DNA from: a virus
Direction: 5' to 3' (one strand)
Length of the DNA: 21,495 bases
Virus record (IMG/VR): IMGVR_UViG_3300046804_003074
Span: 1 to 21,495 of that record
The position numbers were made by a program, and so were the translations under genes. Within the stretch, counting starts at the first letter, position 1; the number at the start of each line of letters is the position of its first letter. Positions 14,387-20,047 of this stretch are shown piece after piece. Below the pieces are notes generated by a model, which was not told the DNA's origin, did no database searches, and saw nothing but the letters and a program-made list of their open reading frames with translations.

Positions 14387-14683
14387 TCAGAGAATTAGTT
14401 TCTTTTCACCAGGAGTTACGAGTTTACTCCCATAAACTTCATTATACTTGGTTTTAACTTGTTCCTCAACTTCTGCAATATAAACAATATGATTTTTTGC
14501 AATAATAAGTTCTGGAAGTGACTTATTAATTACAGAAGCCCAAGGAGCAAATCCAACTGTACCATTTGGTGTCGGAAGAACTACAAGTCCATTTTTTACG
14601 GTTACAAAGTTGTCATCTTCAGAAACAAGTTCTGCAACGACTTCTTCACCAGTTGCAATACGAAATAGTTTTACATTAATCAT
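14387..14683 (-). CDS. Small SH3/Sm-like protein, family member 1 (98 residues)
   Basis: The protein begins MINVKLFRIATGEEVVAEL and continues with GLVVLP, GFAPWASVI and HIVYIAEVEEQVKTKYNEV. The spacing of the ATGE, APW and final strand-helix matches the 147- and 84-residue proteins near gp43. Four to five short strands and a final helix are expected, which suggests a small beta-barrel (Sm or SH3 type). It lies between the JmjC-like gene and the DUF4338-like gene. The function is unknown. There is no obvious ribosome binding site before the ATG at 14683. Confidence 0.78.
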   Translation of the reverse strand: MINVKLFRIATGEEVVAELVSEDDNFVTVKNGLVVLPTPNGTVGFAPWASVINKSLPELIIAKNHIVYIAEVEEQVKTKYNEVYGSKLVTPGEKKLIL

Positions 14684-14699
14684 TTTGAATAATTTTCAA

Positions 14700-15296
14700 T
14701 TAAAATTTTTTGTTGTCTGTTATTAACATAAATTTTTCCATGCATTTTTTATACATTGGAATACTAATACTAATCCTATCAGAAAGTGGCTCAAAAAGGT
14801 GATATCTCAATGATGGAATAAAAATTCTATCTCCAGGTTTAAGAATAAGTTTATCTTTAATTGTTAAATTTCCACCATCAAATAATCCAGATTTAATAGC
14901 AAATTCATTAAAAATCGTTACTTTTGAAGATCCAATACATTGAATAATTAAATTATCTGGATTATCTGCATGAATTGAAAAAGATCTAGATCCCATCATA
15001 CCACAATAAACATGAGCTTGACAATCTACATTATCTTTTTTCTCAATAGATTCAATTAATTTTTTTACTTTATTATTAATTACGGAAGAATGGATTATAA
15101 AAGTAGCTTTTTGATCCCACAATTGAAATAATTTTTTGAAATCAAATCTATATTCCCATCGTGTAGTTTTTATGTAAATATTAGGATCAATTTTATATCC
15201 ACTTTCACAATCTATTACATCTAATAATTCAGGACTAACATAAGTACTTTTTAAAAATTTCCAAATCGAAGAAAAATTAATCAATTTATCACTCAT
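14700..15296 (-). CDS. Cupin_8/JmjC-like putative Fe(II) oxygenase
   Basis: The 198-residue protein ends in a cupin-type core: SIHADNPDNLIIQCIGSSK (His109 and Asp111 as HxD, Lys125 after Gly-Ser-Ser) and LKPGDRIFIPSLRYHLFEP (distal His166), with SDRISISIP closing. HxD...H plus the GD.IFIP strand are the hallmark of cupin_8/JmjC 2-oxoglutarate oxygenases such as asparaginyl or histone hydroxylases. The substrate is unknown. The gene is AT-rich, overlaps the gp44 stop as ATGA, and separates gp44 from its usual partner gp62. It shares the core with the gene upstream of gp44. Confidence 0.8.
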   Translation of the reverse strand: MSDKLINFSSIWKFLKSTYVSPELLDVIDCESGYKIDPNIYIKTTRWEYRFDFKKLFQLWDQKATFIIHSSVINNKVKKLIESIEKKDNVDCQAHVYCGMMGSRSFSIHADNPDNLIIQCIGSSKVTIFNEFAIKSGLFDGGNLTIKDKLILKPGDRIFIPSLRYHLFEPLSDRISISIPMYKKCMEKFMLITDNKKF

Positions 15297-16243
15297 TTGA
15301 ACTCACATTCAACCATAATTTCAGTTAATGCTGCAAGAATATTTACTTCCTGGTCAGCCACGAACGCACATTGGTATTGATACTTAGCAATAATAAGAAC
15401 GGCAGCAGGAATAGTTTGGGGTGAAAGCCAATCATAAGTGGCGTCATAAACCCTGCGAAGTAGACTACTAGCATCGTTGTCCAAGTTCCCGACCACCCAC
15501 TTTCGGACTTCAGTAAAGTTTTTAGTTTTGAGATGTTTAACAAGTTCATTTACATTTACATCAGAAAATTCAGCAAGAATTGCAGAGTCAATCTTTCCAC
15601 CCGCAGAGTATCTTTGACACTCGTTTAGGACTCGTCGCCAATCGGGGAAGTGCTTGTTGATGAGTTCTGCAAGGACTTTAGGATCGTATTGTACACATTC
15701 CGCATCCAGGATGTTCTGTATACGCTTGAAGAAGGATCCTGCCAACTGGGCTTTTTCTTTTCCTTTGATACTGAACTCAACGACTGCACAACGGGAGTGG
15801 AGGGGTTCAATGATTTTGTTTTTGTAGTTGCATGTGAAAATGAACCTACAGTTGTTATAAAACGCCTCAATATTAGCCCGTAGAAGGAGTTGTACATCGT
15901 GGGTTGTGTTGTCAGCCTCATCAATGATGATGACTTTGTGTTTTGCATCACCCGCAGAAAGTGATACGGTCGAAGCAAAGTTTTTTGCCTGGTTCCGTAC
16001 CGTGTCCAGAAATCGTCCTTCGTCAGATCCATTGATGACATAGTAATCTACTCCTAGTTCTTCACACAGAGCTTTTGCAACTGTGGTTTTTCCACAACCT
16101 GCGGGTCCAGCAAGCATCAGGTTTGGAATTTCTTTGTTATTTAGAAACTCCAAAAAGGTTTTCTTGTTTGCATCTGGAAGAATGCAATCTTCAATTTTGC
16201 GTGGGCGATATTTCTCAACCCACAAAAATTCATCACGAGACAT
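15293..16243 (-). CDS. 44: Clamp loader large subunit, T4 gp44-type AAA+ ATPase
   Basis: The 316-residue protein is the ATPase of the clamp loader. It starts with LWVEKYRPRKIEDC, typical of RFC/gp44. Walker A is AGPAGCGKTT (45-54), Walker B is VIIIDEAD (104-111), sensor 1 lies in FIFTCNYKNKI (135-145) and the arginine finger SRC at 150-152. It loads gp45 onto primer ends together with gp62. The length agrees with T4 gp44 (319). There is no clear ribosome binding site before ATG at 16243; ten bases separate it from the upstream cupin gene. Confidence 0.97.
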   Translation of the reverse strand: MSRDEFLWVEKYRPRKIEDCILPDANKKTFLEFLNNKEIPNLMLAGPAGCGKTTVAKALCEELGVDYYVINGSDEGRFLDTVRNQAKNFASTVSLSAGDAKHKVIIIDEADNTTHDVQLLLRANIEAFYNNCRFIFTCNYKNKIIEPLHSRCAVVEFSIKGKEKAQLAGSFFKRIQNILDAECVQYDPKVLAELINKHFPDWRRVLNECQRYSAGGKIDSAILAEFSDVNVNELVKHLKTKNFTEVRKWVVGNLDNDASSLLRRVYDATYDWLSPQTIPAAVLIIAKYQYQCAFVADQEVNILAALTEIMVECEFK

Positions 16244-16252
16244 AATTTAAAA

Positions 16253-17155
16253 TCAAAAAAGGTTGATGGTAAGGGTCAATCTATCACTTAAACATTCTAC
16301 CACAGAATGATCTGTTTGTGCTGGAATTAAAATAGTATCTCCTTCCTCATATTCAAAAATATCATCTGAAATTTTCCATTTTGTTTTTCCATAAATTACT
16401 TTAACCACAACACTATAATGATGGCTGTGTGGTAACCAACTACGATAAGAACTTACATGCTTAGAAAAGTAAAAGTTGCCTATTAAGTTTGTTCCCACAA
16501 CTTCAAATAATTTTTTTCTAAGATTTCTTAATTCTGGAGTTAGATCCAAAACATCAGAAATCATTGTAACAAATCCTAGATCATAATATTTTTTCCATTC
16601 ATCAAAAATGAATGTTCCATCTCTATCATAAAACTTAGAATACTCAACATTATTTCCATTGGTAATTACTTGGATTGGAGTGTCTTTTCCATAAATTGGA
16701 GCTAAAGATGGAATTTGCTGATTCTCAACATCATAAAAATATTTAAAAGGCCATCTATTTTCAATTTGAAGTAAATTTAGAATATCTTTTTCTTCAAGAT
16801 TAATTTCAAATTCATCTATAATTTGATATAAATTTAAAATTTTAGAAGATACTTCTTCAATTTCTTTTTTATTTTGATAAGTATTTAATATCTCCGATAT
16901 ATCATTTTCTAAAAAATTTTCCAATTCTTTTTCTAAAAAGATATCTTGTTCTTCAGGTGAAGAAGTATTCATATCCATTACTTTTTTTATTGACATTTTA
17001 TTGTCAATTTTTGCAAGATTTTTATCTTCCATTGAATTTTCTATAAAATATTTTAATTGATCTTCAAAAAAGTTTTTTTGTTGTTCTTCTGTTTCTAAAG
17101 AAGGTACTCTATAATCATTTAATGTTATTTTTTTTACTAAAATATTTTTGTCCAT
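16253..17155 (-). CDS. Long helical protein with C-terminal cupin/JmjC-like domain
   Basis: The 300-residue protein has two parts. Residues 1-130 are very rich in Lys, Glu, Asn and Ile and mostly helical, perhaps coiled. The C-terminal part (230-300) has the cupin pattern: LPHSHHYSVVVKVIYGKTK (His243/245/246), EYEEGDTILIPAQTDH (distal His283) and LSDRLTLTINLF. The last 60 residues align by eye with the 198-residue protein downstream of gp44 (G..K..I, GD.I.IP, H, SDR). A metal-dependent oxygenase or sugar-binding cupin is possible; the first HxH differs from the usual HxD. The gene is strikingly AT-rich compared with gp44. It starts one base after the upstream stop. Confidence 0.75.
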   Translation of the reverse strand: MDKNILVKKITLNDYRVPSLETEEQQKNFFEDQLKYFIENSMEDKNLAKIDNKMSIKKVMDMNTSSPEEQDIFLEKELENFLENDISEILNTYQNKKEIEEVSSKILNLYQIIDEFEINLEEKDILNLLQIENRWPFKYFYDVENQQIPSLAPIYGKDTPIQVITNGNNVEYSKFYDRDGTFIFDEWKKYYDLGFVTMISDVLDLTPELRNLRKKLFEVVGTNLIGNFYFSKHVSSYRSWLPHSHHYSVVVKVIYGKTKWKISDDIFEYEEGDTILIPAQTDHSVVECLSDRLTLTINLF

Positions 17156-17156
17156 A

Positions 17157-17669
17157 TCATATCCACTCTGGTTTACGAGAAGGCATACGAAGATAATTGT
17201 CCTTCACCCAAGGTTTAGAAGCAATGTATTTTTTGTACGCAGTAAAGGTATCAATACTATCATCAAATTTCCACTCTTCTGGCATTGCACGAGCAAATGG
17301 AGTTACTTCTGTGATCTTTCCCTTAGGAAAAATGTAGTAAGCATCTACAAGAGTCTTGTAACAAGAGTGCGTTTTATTATAACGCAATGCATATTCATCT
17401 GCAAGGTTCATTCCCCACTTGATTAACCAATAGGCATTGTGGATACTTTCCATTGCCCATTTGGTACAGGGATGATTACGAAACGCACCCTTTTCAGTTC
17501 TGTAGGGAGTACCATCAGCCTTAGGGAGAGTGCCGTAGTTATGACCCCATTTTTCAGATGCCACGATGGAAAGCATTTGACAGCATTCCAGGGGCATCTT
17601 GACAATGTGTTTATCGGGAAGACAAACGGCACTTTCTGCGGGCCAGGGAGAAGTCACAAAAATGTTCAT
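17157..17669 (-). CDS. Conserved phage protein of unknown function, 170 residues
   Basis: The protein begins MNIFVTSPWPAESAVCLPDK and contains HIVKMPLECCQMLS (21-34), a NHPCTKWAMES segment (65-75), YWLIKWGMNLADEYALRY and THSCYK. I associate this arrangement of conserved His, Cys, Lys and aromatic residues, with a final PEWI tail, with a widespread phage family without an established function. It is all-alpha in appearance. Conserved His22, Lys25 and His66 could be catalytic, but nothing here proves an enzyme. It lies between gp45 and the cupin gene, 17 bases after the clamp stop, with a short inverted repeat in between. Confidence 0.78.
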   Translation of the reverse strand: MNIFVTSPWPAESAVCLPDKHIVKMPLECCQMLSIVASEKWGHNYGTLPKADGTPYRTEKGAFRNHPCTKWAMESIHNAYWLIKWGMNLADEYALRYNKTHSCYKTLVDAYYIFPKGKITEVTPFARAMPEEWKFDDSIDTFTAYKKYIASKPWVKDNYLRMPSRKPEWI

Positions 17670-17676
17670 AATAAAG

Positions 17677-17690
17677 GTGAGTCAACTCAC
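17677..17690. repeat. Short inverted repeat at the gp45 stop codon
   Basis: The arms GTGAGT and ACTCAC flank two bases and include the clamp stop codon. No T run follows on the minus strand, so it is not a clear terminator; it may be an mRNA hairpin or a binding site. Confidence 0.35.
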
Positions 17691-18355
17691 TCATCATAGG
17701 TGGAGTCGGGTTCCAAAGCAATGTAATATGTAAGATTCTTATCTTCCGATTGGAATCGGGACAGAAGTTTCTTGGAGATCACAACCTCATAAGAACCAGG
17801 AAGAATCTTGATGTTTTCAACCTTAAAGTTCAAAACAAAAGTACCAGTGGTCTCACCAACAACCAACGAATATTCGTTAGAAGTATCATTCTTCTTGTCA
17901 CGAACAACCAGTTTCACAACACCAGCTTCACCAACCACAGAAAGGTCAGGAACCCCATAAACTGCTGCAGCTTTGAGAAGTTTATCCAGTTGTTGAGTAT
18001 TCAGTTCAAAACAGACATCCTCAGAAGGGAGAGAGATAGATTTTTCGGGGGGAGTCACGATCACTGCAGGATCCGCAAAGAAGTACTTGGATCGTGCATT
18101 ACCCTCACTGACAGTCACATAACTATCATTCGCAAACTTAAGTTGAGGATTCTGATAGAGGGACATTGCATTCAGGAACTGATTCAGATCATAAATGCCA
18201 AAGTCTCGTTCAAATTCCTCTTCAACTTCCACTTCTGCAAGAATGTTCTTCATCACCGAAATAGTGCGAAGTTTATTACCCTTTTTGAAGAGAATAGACT
18301 GGTTAATGCCAGAGAAGTTCTTGAGAAGGGAGAGAGTTTTTTCAGAGAGTTTCAT
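17687..18355 (-). CDS. 45: Sliding clamp, T4 gp45-type
   Basis: The protein (222 residues from MKLSEKTLSLLKNF) is the trimeric processivity clamp that also activates late transcription in T4-like phages. Recognisable parts: SLLKNFSGINQSILF, FGIYDLNQFLNAMSLY, KYFFADPAVIVTPPEKSI, VRDKKNDTSNEYSLVVGE and the C-terminal TYYIALEPDSTYDE. I chose ATG at 18355 because it corresponds to the T4 start MKLSKD. An in-frame ATG at 18376 (MKLKNTS) and a TTG at 18382 are alternatives; the first nine bases are repeated at both ATGs (ATGAAACTC), and neither has a ribosome binding site. Confidence 0.95.
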   Translation of the reverse strand: MKLSEKTLSLLKNFSGINQSILFKKGNKLRTISVMKNILAEVEVEEEFERDFGIYDLNQFLNAMSLYQNPQLKFANDSYVTVSEGNARSKYFFADPAVIVTPPEKSISLPSEDVCFELNTQQLDKLLKAAAVYGVPDLSVVGEAGVVKLVVRDKKNDTSNEYSLVVGETTGTFVLNFKVENIKILPGSYEVVISKKLLSRFQSEDKNLTYYIALEPDSTYDE

Positions 18356-18378
18356 AGATGTATTTTTGAGTTTCATGA

Positions 18379-18705
18379 TCAACGGAATTCAGTAAGGCCA
18401 TTATCTTTGCGGGAATAGTGCCCGTCAAAGTGGAGAAGAAGCATTGCGTAATGAATGACTTTGAGAAGATCGCGTTTGTTGCGACCATCCTTATCACCAT
18501 AACGGGAACCATATTTCAAAATATTTGATTGACAGAATCCAACAGCAAGATCTTTTGCAGCCATCAAATCAATCGTTTGAATATCTTTATAATCTTGGTT
18601 GTGACCACAGTAGTGACTACCATAGGTGCTGGTCACATAATCCTCAACTTCTTTGAGAATTTTATCTTCATTATATTTCCAAAGGTGATTTTTAGATTCG
18701 GTCAT
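18379..18705 (-). CDS. DUF3310 (SaV-like) protein
   Basis: From the ATG at 18705 the product has 108 residues and begins MTESKNHLWKYNEDKIL, like cyanophage relatives. The DUF3310 core is KDIQTIDLMAAKDLAVGFCQSN followed by ILKYGSRYGDKDGRNKRDLLKVIHYAMLLL. DUF3310 proteins are common in phages and are sometimes called nucleotide kinase-like, but no activity is established. The frame stays open to a TTG at 18828, and ATGs at 18795 and 18735 are alternatives. The part before 18705 overlaps a terminator and a direct repeat, and no start has a good ribosome binding site. I prefer 18705 for its similarity to homologues. The gene ends two bases before the ATG at 18376. Confidence 0.78.
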   Translation of the reverse strand: MTESKNHLWKYNEDKILKEVEDYVTSTYGSHYCGHNQDYKDIQTIDLMAAKDLAVGFCQSNILKYGSRYGDKDGRNKRDLLKVIHYAMLLLHFDGHYSRKDNGLTEFR

Positions 18706-18745
18706 AGTTACAGGGGTTTTTGTAAGGTTGAACATTCCACTATGT

Positions 18746-18776
18746 TCATTCATAGAAAGAGTAAACTCATTCATAG
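18746..18776 (-). repeat. Ten-base direct repeat with 21-base period
   Basis: CTATGAATGA occurs twice on the minus strand (18755-18746 and 18776-18767), 21 bases apart, or two helical turns. It lies between the CobS terminator and the probable DUF3310 start. It may be a regulatory site or, if a longer start is used, a coding coincidence (MNE twice, seven codons apart). Confidence 0.4.
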
Positions 18777-18797
18777 GATAAGGATATTCGTCCATAA

Positions 18798-18825
18798 TAA
18801 AGGGAAGGCGCATTTTTACCTTCCC
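18798..18825 (-). terminator. Probable rho-independent terminator after the CobS-like gene
   Basis: On the minus strand GGGAAGG pairs with CCTTCCC around a ten-base loop, followed by TTTATT. It starts nine bases after the stop at 18834 and precedes the gp45 block. Confidence 0.7.
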
Positions 18826-18833
18826 CAATTATA

Positions 18834-19961
18834 TCAGAACGGAACGGGTTGGTCAACATATTCTACAGTGAGTTTAGGTTCAGACGGCATTTGAAAGTCT
18901 GCATCCACTTTGTCGTAGAGTTCCAAGAACGATTGCTTGGTTTCATCATCAAAGCGATTCACACACACTTGAATTGCCTTTGCCTTGTCTTGGAAGATGT
19001 TATAAGCACGGATGATGTGAACCAGACGGCGGGTGCTGATGATTTCCTCAATACCACCATCATAGAAGGTCTTGCGGATAATGTCTGCCCAATCCGCAAG
19101 ACGCTTACAGAAATTGGAGTCATTCACACCAAGAGTTTGAGCAACCTTCTCAAGAATCTTGACTTCATTTGCAACAGAGGGATACTCCTGTTCAAAGGTC
19201 ACGGGGAATCGTTCAAGGAACGCTTCGTTCAGAACATTGGTGCCGATAAAACGACCGTCATCAGAACCCTTACCTTTGGTGTTGGCAGTGGCAAACACAT
19301 TGAAACCAGCGGCAGGTTTCACAAACCGACCAATCTTCTTCAGGAAGACACCCTTACCTTCCAGAACAGATTGTAGACACAGAATCTTGTTGGAAGCAAG
19401 ATCAATCTCATCCAGAAGCAGAATCGCACCACGCTCCAGTGCCTCAATCACAGGACCGTTGTGCCAAGCAGTTTCACCATTCACAAGACGGAAACCACCA
19501 ATCAAATCATCCTCATCAGTTTCAATGGTGATGTTGACACGAATCAGTTCCCGACCCAATTGAGCACACGCTTGTTCTACACCGAAAGTTTTACCATTAC
19601 CACTGAGGCCAGTGATAAAAGTAGGATAAAAGAGACGGGACTGAATAATCTTTTTGATATCGTTAAAGTTACCAAACTTGACGAAGGTATCATCTTTTGC
19701 AGGAATAAGGTTTTGATGATGTTCGGGAAGAACTGCAACATTCTGGAAAGAACGCTCAATTTCTTGAACTCGTTCTTGAGTCACTTCCAAGTTCCAACGA
19801 CCACGAGCAGTCTTAAAATTCTCAAGACGGCGAGTAACAGTAGGATAGGAAAGATTGTTCATCGCACAATAGGCTTTGACATCACCAGAAGTGATATCGG
19901 AACCATAAGTGGACTTGAGACCTTCCAGGATTTGATCGTCGTTCATTTGAAGGCGGGGCAT
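18834..19961 (-). CDS. cobS: CobS-like MoxR-type AAA+ ATPase
   Basis: The 375-residue protein has an N-terminal helical part (10-60) with a possible winged-helix-like YPTVTRRLENFK, then an AAA+ domain: Walker A GLSGNGKT (118-125), Walker B ILLLDEID (180-187), sensor 1 ATANT (224-228) and an arginine-finger-like LNEAFLERFPV. It is of the CobS type by similarity, the subunit of cobaltochelatase, and is a nearly universal T4-like cyanophage gene. The phage has no visible CobN/CobT partner here, so a cobalamin role is not shown; remodelling of another complex is as likely. The start is 19961 or the next in-frame ATG at 19946, which overlaps a leader ORF's stop. Confidence 0.9.
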   Translation of the reverse strand: MPRLQMNDDQILEGLKSTYGSDITSGDVKAYCAMNNLSYPTVTRRLENFKTARGRWNLEVTQERVQEIERSFQNVAVLPEHHQNLIPAKDDTFVKFGNFNDIKKIIQSRLFYPTFITGLSGNGKTFGVEQACAQLGRELIRVNITIETDEDDLIGGFRLVNGETAWHNGPVIEALERGAILLLDEIDLASNKILCLQSVLEGKGVFLKKIGRFVKPAAGFNVFATANTKGKGSDDGRFIGTNVLNEAFLERFPVTFEQEYPSVANEVKILEKVAQTLGVNDSNFCKRLADWADIIRKTFYDGGIEEIISTRRLVHIIRAYNIFQDKAKAIQVCVNRFDDETKQSFLELYDKVDADFQMPSEPKLTVEYVDQPVPF

Positions 19962-19990
19962 TGTGTGGTGTGTTTCTCAACTGAAGCCAT
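19943..19990 (-). CDS. Putative 15-codon leader ORF before cobS
   Basis: The frame starts at ATG 19990 after AAAAGG and encodes MASVEKHTTQCPAFK. Its TGA overlaps the ATG at 19946 of the CobS-like gene as ATGA, the same arrangement used by most genes in the window. It reads through the first possible cobS ATG (19961) in another frame. It may be a translated leader that couples or regulates cobS, or chance. The ribosome binding site AAAAGG lies before this ATG and not before 19961. Confidence 0.4.
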   Translation of the reverse strand: MASVEKHTTQCPAFK

Positions 19991-20047
19991 AATACACCTT
20001 TTAAGGGATTGCGGAACCACCTGTGTGTCAGTTTCCAAACTGTCCAC

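Noticed and set aside
18834-19961. Assigning a true cobalamin cobaltochelatase function to the CobS-like ATPase
   Set aside because: No CobN or CobT partner is in the window and the name rests on similarity only; MoxR-type ATPases have varied targets.
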